NCBI GenBank assembly: GCA_016934515.1
Contig: JAFGSR010000238.1
Location: 1-39,124, forward strand
Direction of reading: 5' to 3'
Length of the DNA stretch: 39,124 bases
DNA from: Sedimentisphaerales bacterium
GTDB taxonomy: Bacteria; Planctomycetota; Phycisphaerae; Sedimentisphaerales; SM23-30
The notes under the pieces were generated by a model. It worked only from the letters and a program-made list of their open reading frames with translations. It was not told the origin of the DNA and made no database searches. Shown one piece after another: positions 1 through 7,445 of this stretch. How positions within the stretch are numbered: position 1 is the stretch's first letter; each line of letters opens with the position of its first letter. Made by a program: the position numbers and the translations under genes.

Positions 1-757
1 AGCGTGTCAAAAGCGCGACAAAAGTGGGCCGAAAATGAGAAAAGATGAAATTTTGTCAAAAAACAGGGTCGAAAGTTGGGTGGTTTTGGGGTGGTTTTTG
101 AAGAAAGTTGGGGCAAAGTTATCGGTTTTTTGCAGAAACTTGCGATTTTTGAAAAAGGCTTGTCGCGCTTTTGGCCCGGTTGATTAGCCACGGAGAATTT
201 ACGTAAACCTTTATGGAACCGCAGATTAACGCCGATTTACGCAGATTTTTATAAAATTATATCCTACTGTTCTGGTGGGGATTGAAATTATAGGTTTTGG
301 GCCTACCGAAGAGATGTTGAATTCTCACCGTGCTCACGCCAGCTTGCCATGTTTTGCAAGTCGAAGCAGGTTGCGAAAGCTGTTTTTTAAAATTAGCTTC
401 GTCACCGGTGATACCGTAATTATACTTTTTGATATTAAATTTATGGTTTATACCGGTTTATCCGGATTAGGTATTAGTGAAATTCAGCCTGGGAAAAGCA
501 TAGTTAAATGATAGGAAATAATAAAATATCGGTATTGACGGGGTGGGGGACGGGGAATTATAATTGGAATATCTTGAATTGCAACGGGAAGAATGTAACT
601 TTGTCAGAGATGAATATTATTTTTTTCTGTATTGAAATATAAGAAGATAAGAAAGAACAATATATAATGTAATATAGCCGGGAAGTCTCTGCCCGGCCTA
701 CATGGCTGAAGCGGCTAAAATCTTTAACTATGAAGGTCAGATTAATTCGATCAGAGG
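1..757. other. Intergenic region with short interspersed repeats
   Basis: No convincing gene is seen. The frame beginning at base 2 is open to a stop at 184-186 and could be the end of a gene cut by the window, but it is low in complexity and unrecognised. A perfect 13-bp inverted repeat (CAAAAGCGCGACA) lies at 8-20 and 161-173. Around 220-250 there is a degenerate copy of the interspersed word CGCAGATTAACGC. At 677-697 a GCCGGG/CCCGGC hairpin is followed by CTACA, a design repeated elsewhere in this window. A TATAAT word at 663-668 could be a -10 box for the next gene, but no matching -35 box is placed correctly. Confidence 0.6.
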
Positions 758-1822
758 GTGATTGTGAAAAAGGCGAAGCGTAAGGGAACTGATCCGGTTA
801 GATTGGCGAAGCGTAGGCGGCGGCGAAAGATTCGGCGTTGTATTCTGCTGATTTTGCTGGTGATATTTTGCGGGTTGTTGATTAATCCGATTCGGACGTT
901 ATCCACCCTGGAGAAGGTTGATGATTATCCTTTGTATGTTATGAGTTATAAGGGGGGCTATGATTATTTGGGTGTGGTTCATGATTTTTACGGGGCAATA
1001 TTTGGAGTGGAGAGCGGCAAAGGTGATAAGGATGGTAAAAAACCGGAGGCGTGCAGTCTATTTGCTGCGTACGGTGATTTAAGTCGGCCGATATACGGGA
1101 GGAATCTGGATTGGAGTTACAGTCCTTTGCTGGTGCTTTATACGAATCCGACCGGTGGTTATGCTTCGCTTTCACTGGTTGATATTGCGTATCTGGGAAT
1201 TGGTAAGACGGAGGATTCGGAATTGCCGGATTGGGGCAAAAGATTTCGTTTGCTGGCAACGCCCGGATTGCCGTTCGAAGGGATAAACGAGCATGGATTG
1301 ACGGTTACGATTGCTTTGGTGCCTGATCTGGACTTGAAGGCGGATCCACAAAAAGAAACGCTGCATTCGCTGGCGGCGTTGCGTATGATGTTGGATAATA
1401 CCCGGACGACCCAGCAGGCGATTGAGTTTCTTGAGAATTATAACATTAATTTCAGGCCCGGGCCGACGGTGCATTATCTGATAGCTGATGCCCAGGGGGA
1501 CAGAGCTTTGGTTGAGTATGTGGAGGAGGGGATGAAGGTGATTCGATCGGAAGAGCTTTATCTGGTGGCTACGAATTTTTATCTGAATGGAGCAGGTGAA
1601 GATTTAAAGTCAAAATGTTGGCGGTATTCAACTGCCAGGAAGATGCTGGAAGAGAGAGAGGGCAAGGTGACTGATAGTCAGGCAATGGAGATTCTGGAAA
1701 AGGTTTCGGTTGGCGGGACGGTTTGGTCGGTAGTGTATGATCTTCAACAGAGAAAGGTGCATATTGTTTTAGCTAGAAATTATGACAAAGTGCACACTTT
1801 TGTGTTGGATGATTTTGATTGA
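758..1822 (+). CDS. Membrane-anchored choloylglycine hydrolase / penicillin acylase-like Ntn hydrolase
   Basis: This 354-residue protein resembles the linear-amide C-N hydrolase branch of the Ntn hydrolases (bile-salt hydrolase, penicillin V acylase, acyl-transferase type). Seen in the sequence: a very basic N-terminus (residues 4-27, many K/R), one hydrophobic helix at about 28-43, then the presumed nucleophile Cys99 (EACSLFAAYGD) followed by GRNLDW at 114-119, the spacing typical of the family, and a GINEHGLTVT motif. Known families free the Cys as a new N-terminus by removing what precedes it. Here that piece would contain the membrane anchor, so the mature enzyme could be released or stay attached. 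Translation could start at GTG 758 or, better spaced from the GAGG upstream, GTG 764. The substrate cannot be told; quorum-signal or other N-acyl amides are possible. Confidence 0.75.
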   Translation: MIVKKAKRKGTDPVRLAKRRRRRKIRRCILLILLVIFCGLLINPIRTLSTLEKVDDYPLYVMSYKGGYDYLGVVHDFYGAIFGVESGKGDKDGKKPEACSLFAAYGDLSRPIYGRNLDWSYSPLLVLYTNPTGGYASLSLVDIAYLGIGKTEDSELPDWGKRFRLLATPGLPFEGINEHGLTVTIALVPDLDLKADPQKETLHSLAALRMMLDNTRTTQQAIEFLENYNINFRPGPTVHYLIADAQGDRALVEYVEEGMKVIRSEELYLVATNFYLNGAGEDLKSKCWRYSTARKMLEEREGKVTDSQAMEILEKVSVGGTVWSVVYDLQQRKVHIVLARNYDKVHTFVLDDFD

Positions 1823-2022
1823 AATTCTGATACGTTATTGTCGGCGTGGCTGGGGGATGAAGGATTAATATTCGTTGCAGGATGCCGGCAAGATGCCGGC
1901 GGTACGGGGGAAAGCATGGGCTGAAGCCCGTCCTACAATTTTAATCATGGGCAAGATGCCCATGCCATCTCAGATAATCAAGGGCAAGATGCCCATGCCA
2001 CCTCAAGGGCGGGGGAGTTGGG
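1823..2022. repeat. Cluster of palindromic GC-rich interspersed repeats between convergent genes
   Basis: The gap between two convergent genes contains several short palindromic units: GATGCCGGCAAGATGCCGGC at 1881-1900, GGGCTGAAGCCC followed by CCTACAA around 1918-1936, and GGGCAAGATGCCCATGCC twice, near 1949-1966 and 1982-1999. Each can fold into a small hairpin. They resemble REP-like elements. By position they could also end transcription from both sides, although no T-run follows them. Confidence 0.65.
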
Positions 2023-2787
2023 TTATTTATATTTGATGAAGGTGAGGAGGGTGGGGCTGTAGGTTTGGAAGAGTTGTTGGGGGGAGAGGTTGTCGTCGGA
2101 GCGGGGGAATTCTAGGGTGATGATGGGGATGTTCAGGGTGTTGCCGGCGTAGGAGCCTAGAGAGCCTGGTCGGCTGCCGAGTTTTTTTATGGGGAGGTTG
2201 CATTGCATAGCCATTTGTTCGGCTAGATGTTGGGCGGGGCCGTCGTAGTCGATGCAATTTAGAGGTTGGTGGATGGTGACGATGCGCGAGGGGTGGTACT
2301 GGTCGATGAGTTGATAGAGTGCGGTGGACTCGGGTTCGGAGAGGGCGGATTGGCCGAATTTTTTGGTGTTGCGGCGGTTGTCGGCGGGGAAGTTGCGGTT
2401 GAGGTCGATGCCGCGGCTGTTGAAGCGGCGGTTGTGGGCGACGCCGTCGGGATTGGCGACGGGGACAATAACCAGTTGTCGTCCGGCGAGCAGATGGGCA
2501 TTTTGAGGTTGCTGAAGATGTTCGATGAGTTGGAGCAGCAGGGGGGTGCCGGCTTGTTCGTTGCCGTGGATGGTAGCCATGATGAGGCAGGTGTTGGGGC
2601 CGTGGCCGAGGAGGAGGTAAGTGATGGGGCGATTCTCGACGGAATAGCCAAAAATGTGCTCCTGGGGTGAAAGTGGGGGTGTTAAACGGGTGACGGGGGT
2701 GACTTTTATGTTTTGAGGTTGGGGGGAGCGGCAGCCAACGAGAACAAGAGCGAGCAGTAGAGCCAGGTGAAGAGGAAGTCGATTCAT
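2023..2787 (-). CDS. M14-family zinc carboxypeptidase lipoprotein (MpaA-like murein peptide amidase)
   Basis: A 254-residue protein with a lipoprotein signal peptide (hydrophobic residues 8-17, lipobox LVGC, Cys19). The M14 metallopeptidase pattern is complete: zinc ligands His74 and Glu77 in HGNE, the substrate-binding NPDG...N-R stretch with GIDLNRNFP at 126-134, third zinc ligand His173 (TIHQP), and the catalytic Glu226 in TLEFPR. The compact size and motif order match MpaA-type enzymes, which split the D-Glu/meso-diaminopimelate bond in murein peptides. Because this protein is a lipoprotein it would act in the periplasm, whereas E. coli MpaA is cytoplasmic. The plus strand here is extremely G-rich, so the coding strand is C-rich, unlike the neighbouring plus-strand genes. 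Confidence 0.85.
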   Translation of the reverse strand: MNRLPLHLALLLALVLVGCRSPQPQNIKVTPVTRLTPPLSPQEHIFGYSVENRPITYLLLGHGPNTCLIMATIHGNEQAGTPLLLQLIEHLQQPQNAHLLAGRQLVIVPVANPDGVAHNRRFNSRGIDLNRNFPADNRRNTKKFGQSALSEPESTALYQLIDQYHPSRIVTIHQPLNCIDYDGPAQHLAEQMAMQCNLPIKKLGSRPGSLGSYAGNTLNIPIITLEFPRSDDNLSPQQLFQTYSPTLLTFIKYK

Positions 2788-2831
2788 GATTGTTTTCCTA
2801 AAAGAGTACCATTATCGTTGCCAAGTCAATG

Positions 2832-2860
2832 ATAATACTGCATTTACAATGACCAATCAA
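2832..2860 (-). promoter_or_regulatory. Candidate sigma-70-type promoter for the M14 lipoprotein gene
   Basis: Read on the minus strand, TTGATT (2855-2860) is followed after 17 bases by TATTAT (2832-2837). Transcription would begin near 2825, about 38 bases before the start codon. Predicted from consensus only. Confidence 0.4.
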
Positions 2861-3159
2861 GAGGCGGTTGGCAGGTGGAATCGAAATATGGTTATGTTTA
2901 GCCGGTTTTTTGATAGGGGAAAGGGGGAAAAGGGAAGAATTTTGAGGAGGATTTGACTTTGGTAAATTCAGGGTAATAATTGAATAGCAGAGCATGTGGA
3001 CGGGCTAGAAGGAGATTGCTGGTCGGTCCAAATGCGGCACATCTATTATTCATGTGTTGAGAGAGAATCGCGGAGCGGAGAAAGATGCATTTCGCTATGT
3101 AACCTTCATTAGACACAGTCGGTCAGGGTTAGTGTTTGTCTGAAAGGAGGCGCCTATTG

Positions 3160-3195
3160 ATGATAATGCGAGTGCCTAAACGGAGTGTGACATAA
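3160..3195 (+). other. Possible 11-codon leader ORF with strong Shine-Dalgarno site
   Basis: AAAGGAGG at 3143-3150, an excellent anti-16S match, stands nine bases before an ATG opening an 11-residue frame (MIMRVPKRSVT) that ends in TAA at 3193-3195. It lies 100 bases upstream of the PEP-CTERM gene on the same strand. It could be a leader peptide or the remains of a lost gene start. Its coding status cannot be tested from one sequence. Confidence 0.25.
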
Positions 3196-3295
3196 GCCAG
3201 GGAAGGTAGAAGGAGTTGTTTGCTACGGGTGGTCTGTGGTGTAGGAAAGCATGTGTAAATGTAATAAGAAAAGTATATCTATAAAGGAGAATATG

Positions 3296-4084
3296 ATGAA
3301 AAAGACACTATTAACCATGGTATGTGTAATGTTGGTAAGTTCAGTGGTTTGGGCGGACTGGAAACCTGAAGACGGGCACAAGATGCATTTTCCGCAGTTG
3401 CCGGATCCACAGGGATGGGATGTTTTTGCGGGGACAAATGAAGACAACACTCAGAAAGTTTTGGCAGACGACTGGATGTGCAGCGAGAGCGGTCCGGTGA
3501 GAGACATTCATCTGTGGGGATCGTGGAAGGACGATATTCAAGGTGTAATAGACAGTGTACATGTGAGTATTCACAAGAATATTCCGGCCGGGGAGGATGA
3601 CAATATGCCCTGGAGTCATCCGGGTGAGTTATTGTGGGAGCGAGATTTTGCTGGGACAGAGATCAGGGTAATTGATCCGTGGGGTACCGGTAACCAAGGC
3701 TGGTACAATCCGAATACGGGAGATGTATTTGAGGATGATCATTTTAGTTTCCACCAGATAAATATTATGAATATAGACGATCCCTATTATCAGGTGTATG
3801 AGACGATTTACTGGCTGGATATTACGGTCAAGTCGCATGGTGATATAGGTACTATTCCCCCGGAGTGGGGATGGAAGACCTCCCAGGATCACTGGGAAGA
3901 CGATGCGGTGTGGGGTGATTCTAACGCTGCCGGTGGAGTAGATTTCTGGAACGAGTTGCGGAATCCAATCAATACTGCCGAATCGCTGGATATGGCGTTT
4001 GTGATTGTTCCGGAGCCGGCGACGATGGGGTTGCTGGTGCTGGGCGGATTGAGTTTGTTATATCGTCGGAAGAAAAACTTTTGA
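3296..4084 (+). CDS. PEP-CTERM sorting-domain protein (DUF7901-like ectodomain)
   Basis: The protein is exported by Sec and probably processed by an exosortase. The chosen start, ATG 3296, sits six bases after AAGGAG. Upstream in-frame starts at 3251 and 3293 are possible but give a worse signal peptide or spacing. Signal peptide: MKK, hydrophobic LLTMVCVMLVSSVVWA, then mature DWKPEDG. The Trp/Asp-rich body (LADDWMCSESGPVRDIHLWGS, split by the motif VHVSIHKNIPA and a SHPGELLWERDF stretch) resembles a planctomycete family known to me as DUF7901; I cannot confirm that by search. The C-terminus is a textbook PEP-CTERM tail: VPEPATMGLLVLGG, a hydrophobic segment, then YRRKKNF. No exosortase gene is in this window. 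A hairpin terminator follows. Confidence 0.85.
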   Translation: MKKTLLTMVCVMLVSSVVWADWKPEDGHKMHFPQLPDPQGWDVFAGTNEDNTQKVLADDWMCSESGPVRDIHLWGSWKDDIQGVIDSVHVSIHKNIPAGEDDNMPWSHPGELLWERDFAGTEIRVIDPWGTGNQGWYNPNTGDVFEDDHFSFHQINIMNIDDPYYQVYETIYWLDITVKSHGDIGTIPPEWGWKTSQDHWEDDAVWGDSNAAGGVDFWNELRNPINTAESLDMAFVIVPEPATMGLLVLGGLSLLYRRKKNF

Positions 4085-4132
4085 AAAATGTTGTTGAAAT
4101 GTATTTTGAACTGCAATGAATGAGAGGTGATT

Positions 4133-4172
4133 GGGGCCAATCAAAGGTGTCCGTTGATCTTTGGTTGGCCCC
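4133..4172 (+). terminator. Hairpin after the PEP-CTERM gene
   Basis: Arms GGGGCCAATCAAAG (4133-4146) and CTTTGGTTGGCCCC (4159-4172) pair over 14 positions with one G-U wobble and a 12-base loop, 48 bases after the stop. There is no clean T-run after it (GGTTAATT), so it may be an imperfect terminator or an RNA 3'-end protector. Confidence 0.5.
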
Positions 4173-4199
4173 GGTTAATTCAGAGGGGGGGCTTTTATG

Positions 4200-4228
4200 T
4201 TGACAAGTTGTGGCTGGATTACTAGTCT
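4200..4228 (+). promoter_or_regulatory. Candidate promoter for the symporter-folP pair
   Basis: A perfect TTGACA at 4200-4205 is followed after 17 bases by TAGTCT at 4223-4228, a weak -10 box. The predicted start of transcription would be near 4235, some 60 bases before the symporter ATG. Confidence 0.4.
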
Positions 4229-4297
4229 CTATTAGATTAGTTGCGTCTTCAAGAGTTTTCCGGTTCAGGGGACTTTGCTTTATCTGGAGCGTTCGTG

Positions 4298-6091
4298 ATG
4301 AGTTATCTGTTGGTGATATTTTTTTATCTGTTAGTTTTGGCGGGGATCGGGATTTATAAATCTCGACAGGTGAAGACGCAGGAAGATTTTTCGGTGGCGG
4401 GTCGGACGCTGTCGCCGTGGATTATGGTTTGTACGATGCTGGCGGTGTGGATTGGTACGGGGTCCATTGTGGGGAACGCGGGGCAGGCGTTTCGGGACGG
4501 GGCGGCGGCGTTGGTTTTGCCGATGGGGACTTTTTTGGGGATGATTTTGCTGAGTTTTATTGCGCCGCGGGCGCGGAATATTCAGGCTACGTCGGTTCCG
4601 GAAATTATTGGTGAGCGGTTTGGTCATACGGCGCGGATGCTGGCGGTGATATCTCTGATTATCGCGTACATGGTGATTGTCAGTTATCAGTTCAACGCGG
4701 GGGGGATGGTTTTGGAGGTGATTGCGGGGAAAAAAGCACCGGTGGAGCTGGCGGCGGGCAGCGAGCTGAGCAGTTGGCAGGTGGAGAAGGGGTATGTGGA
4801 ATTTTATCCTGATGAGGACTGGCAGGGGACGGCGAAGATTGGATTCAATGTTTATGAGGAGGGGGGCTGGTCGAGGGGGGAGGAGATTTTTGGGGTGGAA
4901 GTGATTTCGGCGGCGGAGAAGGCTGGTCGTGATGTGGCAGGTGGTGGGGAAGCGGTGCGGAATTTTGTTACGATTAAAGAAAATAATGTAGCGAAAATTG
5001 TAATCGGAGGATTTGTTGGTGCGCCAGATGAACAGGGGAATTTGTATCGGATAGCGGCGGTTCCGGAGCAGGGCAGGTTGGTGCTGGCGGAGCCGAAGTT
5101 GACGGCGCAAAAGGCGACGGTGATAGCGGCGGTTTTTATAATAATGTACACGATGCTGGCGGGTTTGATGTCGCTGGCGTTTGCGGACATTGTGACGGGG
5201 GTGGTAATCACGGCGATGCTGATTATCGGGTTTCCGATTTTGCTGGTCAAGGCGGGCGGATTTGCGGGGATGAGCGAGGCTTATGCGGCGATGGCGGACC
5301 GGCCGCGGCACATGGAATTTTGGGGAGTGTATGATGCGACGAAGGTGGTGAATTATTGTTTGCCGGTGTTTTTGTTGATTATGGGTGACGCGAATATGTA
5401 TCAGCGGATTTTTGCGGGTAAGAATGCGCGGGGAGCCAAGGCGGCGGTTACGATATTGATTTTTCTGGCGTTGGCGGTGGAGTTGTTGATTATCGGGGAG
5501 GCGTGGATAGCGGGGAGCATGATTTCGGATCCGGAGAATGGTCGTTATGTTTTGATATATGCGGCCCGACATTTTATGCCGCGGGCAATAGGTTGTTTGT
5601 TTATGGCGATGGTGGTGGGAATTATCATTTCGACGGCGGATTCGTTTTTGCTGGTGCCGGCGACGACGTTTATCAAGGACGTTTACCAGCAGTATATCAA
5701 TCCGCAAGCGGGGGATAAAAGGGTGGTGTTTTTCAGTCGAATGCTGGTTTTAGTGTTTGGGGTGATTGCTTATTTGATTTCTCTGGCGTTTGCCGAATCG
5801 ACGACGGTGTTTGAGAAGGCACTATACGCGTTTACGGTGTATGGTTCGGCGATTACGCCGTGTCTGGTGGCGGCATTGTTCTGGAAGGGGGCTACGCGGG
5901 CCGGGGCGATATCGTCGATTCTTTCGGGTACGGTGGTGACGCTGTTATGGTCGGAATTGCCGATGGTTCAGAGTTTGCCGGGCAGCATAGCGGAACTGGA
6001 TGCGGTTTTGCCGGCGATCAGCTGTTCGGTGGCATGTTTGATAGTTGTGAGTCTGTTGACGAAAAAGCGGGCGAATCCGGGTGAAGGATAA
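4298..6091 (+). CDS. Sodium:solute symporter (SSS family) with a periplasmic cadherin-like insert
   Basis: A 597-residue transporter of the SSS/SLC5 type. Helix 1 (MSYLLVIFFYLLVLAGIGIY) is followed by the usual cytoplasmic K/R loop and GR.L (VAGRTLSPW). Further helices include WIGTGSIVGNAGQAFRDG and the conserved YTMLAGLMSLAFADIVTG. The start at ATG 4298 is preceded by GGAG nine bases away. The frame extends upstream to TTG 4241, but that adds a non-hydrophobic tail. Residues about 144-271 form a ~125-residue insert between TM4 and TM5, where relatives have only a short loop. By SSS topology it lies in the periplasm. It contains VEFYPDEDWQGTAKIGFNVYE and IAAVPEQGRLVL, which look like cadherin/tandem-95 (Big_9-like) strands. 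Substrate unknown. Gene folP follows after 14 bases. Confidence 0.85.
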   Translation: MSYLLVIFFYLLVLAGIGIYKSRQVKTQEDFSVAGRTLSPWIMVCTMLAVWIGTGSIVGNAGQAFRDGAAALVLPMGTFLGMILLSFIAPRARNIQATSVPEIIGERFGHTARMLAVISLIIAYMVIVSYQFNAGGMVLEVIAGKKAPVELAAGSELSSWQVEKGYVEFYPDEDWQGTAKIGFNVYEEGGWSRGEEIFGVEVISAAEKAGRDVAGGGEAVRNFVTIKENNVAKIVIGGFVGAPDEQGNLYRIAAVPEQGRLVLAEPKLTAQKATVIAAVFIIMYTMLAGLMSLAFADIVTGVVITAMLIIGFPILLVKAGGFAGMSEAYAAMADRPRHMEFWGVYDATKVVNYCLPVFLLIMGDANMYQRIFAGKNARGAKAAVTILIFLALAVELLIIGEAWIAGSMISDPENGRYVLIYAARHFMPRAIGCLFMAMVVGIIISTADSFLLVPATTFIKDVYQQYINPQAGDKRVVFFSRMLVLVFGVIAYLISLAFAESTTVFEKALYAFTVYGSAITPCLVAALFWKGATRAGAISSILSGTVVTLLWSELPMVQSLPGSIAELDAVLPAISCSVACLIVVSLLTKKRANPGEG

Positions 6092-6105
6092 TTTTGGAAA
6101 TTCAT

Positions 6106-6963
6106 ATGTTGCAAAATCGGAAAAAATATCAATTAAACTGTTGTGGTCGGATGCTGGATTTGGGAGGGCGGCCGTTGATAATGGGGATTCTGAACGTTAC
6201 GCCGGATTCGTTCAGTGACGGTGGTCGGTATTTGGAGGCGGCGGAAGCGGTTGAGCATGGTTTGAGGATGGTGGGGGAGGGTGCGGCGATAATAGATGTG
6301 GGAGGTGAATCGACGCGGCCGGGATCGGAAGCGGTTGGAGCGGAAGAGCAGGTCAGGCGGGTGGTTCCGGTGATTGAAGGATTGGTGCGGCAAACGCAGG
6401 TTCCGGTGAGTATCGACACGAGAAGTGCGGCGGTAGCGAAGGCGGCGTTCGAAGCGGGGGCGACAATTGTTAATGATATTTCGGCGTTGCGATTTGATGC
6501 GGAGATGGCTGGGTTTGCGGCGCGGAATGAGCTGGCGGTTATTTTAATGCACATGCAGGGTAGTCCCGGAGATATGCAGCGAAAGCCGCGATATGATGAT
6601 GTGGTTGGGGAGGTGAAGGGATTTTTGGCGGAGCGGATCGATTATGCGGTGGGGGCGGGAATCGGCGGTGATCGGTTGGTGGTGGATCCGGGGATTGGTT
6701 TTGGCAAGACGGTGGAGCACAATTTGTTGCTTTTGAAGAGACTAGCTGAATTTGGTGAGCTTGGTGTTCCGGTGCTGATCGGGCCGAGCAGGAAATCGTT
6801 TATCGGTAAGGTGCTGGGTCTGGAGGATCCGGGGGAGCGGTTGTTCGGGACGGCAGCAGTGGTGGCGATGTCGGCGGTTCTGGGGGCTCAGATCATTCGG
6901 GTTCACGATGTTGGGGAGATGTCTCAGGTGGTCAAGCTGGCCTGGGCGATAAGTCAAAGCTAA
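6106..6963 (+). CDS. folP: Dihydropteroate synthase
   Basis: Joins 4-aminobenzoate to 6-hydroxymethyl-7,8-dihydropterin diphosphate in folate synthesis, in the cytoplasm. All family motifs are present in order: MGILNVTPDSFSDGG (26-40), DVGGESTRPGS (64-74), SIDTRSA (102-108), a VNDISA strand, DPGIGFGKT, GPSRKSFIG and RVHDV near the C-terminus. Length of 285 residues is normal. ATG 6106 is preferred over TTG 6094. The gene follows the symporter by 14 bases and is presumably co-transcribed. Its stop codon is followed immediately by a TGACGAATGACGAA repeat. Confidence 0.97.
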   Translation: MLQNRKKYQLNCCGRMLDLGGRPLIMGILNVTPDSFSDGGRYLEAAEAVEHGLRMVGEGAAIIDVGGESTRPGSEAVGAEEQVRRVVPVIEGLVRQTQVPVSIDTRSAAVAKAAFEAGATIVNDISALRFDAEMAGFAARNELAVILMHMQGSPGDMQRKPRYDDVVGEVKGFLAERIDYAVGAGIGGDRLVVDPGIGFGKTVEHNLLLLKRLAEFGELGVPVLIGPSRKSFIGKVLGLEDPGERLFGTAAVVAMSAVLGAQIIRVHDVGEMSQVVKLAWAISQS

Positions 6964-7307
6964 ATGACGAATGACGAAGCCTGACCCGGCTTCGCCAAAC
7001 TGCCGCGACGGGCGCGAGCACGGCGGGAACGCTTCGCCGCGGCAAGATGACGAATCAATTACGAATAACGAATGACGAAAAATAGCTACGTGGGTAGCAA
7101 GTTACCCATTCTACAAGTCAACAAGTCTATTTGCGGGCGCATAATTATTGGACCTTCGGCCAGGTAAGTGGTAAGAATGTGTCTATTTATGCTTATTGTA
7201 TCAGTTATGCTGAATAAGCGGATGGTGGGGAATGGGTAAAGTGTTTGTGTTCTAGCGAACAGGGAAGAAATAGTTATTGGATAAAATAAGTAATTCAGGT
7301 GAACCGG
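6964..7307. repeat. folP-pilM gap: composite TGACGAA repeat array and CTACAAG palindrome
   Basis: Copies of a 7-base unit TGACGAA start right at the folP stop (6964-6978) and recur at about 7047-7080. Between them is a GC-rich block (CCCGGCTTCGCC...CTTCGCCGCGGCAAGATGACG) that reappears, shortened, in the pilN-pilO gap. A near-perfect palindrome, TGGGTAGC/AA/GTTACCCA, stands at 7091-7108 and is followed by CTACAAG. The rest (about 7120-7307) shows nothing recognised. Confidence 0.7.
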
Positions 7308-7336
7308 TTGCCATGGGTGGTTGTGTATTTTATGTT
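7308..7336 (+). promoter_or_regulatory. Candidate promoter of the type IV pilus operon
   Basis: TTGCCA (7308-7313; five of six bases match TTGACA) is followed after 17 bases by TATGTT (7331-7336; four of six match TATAAT). This would give a ~100-base untranslated leader before pilM. The bases from here to the pilM start (7337-7445) hold no other recognised feature. Confidence 0.35.
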
Positions 7337-7445
7337 TTGAATGGAGATTTAAAGGTTGTAGTCCGGATAATCCAGTGACATATGGTCCGGAGAAGAGAGA
7401 ACGTTAATAAGGTTAGTATGAGGGGTGATTGGAGGCTTCAGCGTA

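Larger units (their letters stand above)
2788..3295. other. Intergenic region between divergent genes
   Basis: About 500 bases separate the divergent M14 lipoprotein and PEP-CTERM genes. The left edge holds the promoter at 2832-2860. The middle holds nothing recognised. Near 3143-3195 there is a strong ribosome site with a mini-ORF, listed separately. No promoter with good -35 and -10 boxes is evident for the PEP-CTERM gene, so it may depend on an alternative sigma factor or an activator. Confidence 0.5.

Noticed and set aside
275-511. 78-codon frame in the left intergenic region
   Set aside because: GTG start, no ribosome site, no recognisable domain, and embedded in repeat-containing AT-rich DNA. 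Coding status not supported.
2266-2670. 134-codon plus-strand frame opposite the M14 gene
   Set aside because: Gly/Val/Glu-rich shadow created by the extreme G bias of the plus strand; the minus-strand frame has all M14 motifs.
4331-5707. 458-codon open frame on the minus strand, antisense to the symporter
   Set aside because: Its product is dominated by Arg, His, Asn and Gln with no motif. The frame is open because the symporter uses G/T-ending codons that avoid antisense stops.
7120-7445. Cyclic-di-GMP (GEMM) riboswitch in the pilus leader
   Set aside because: A pilus operon leader is a likely place, but the conserved GGCAAACC and GCAAAGCC-type core words were not found.
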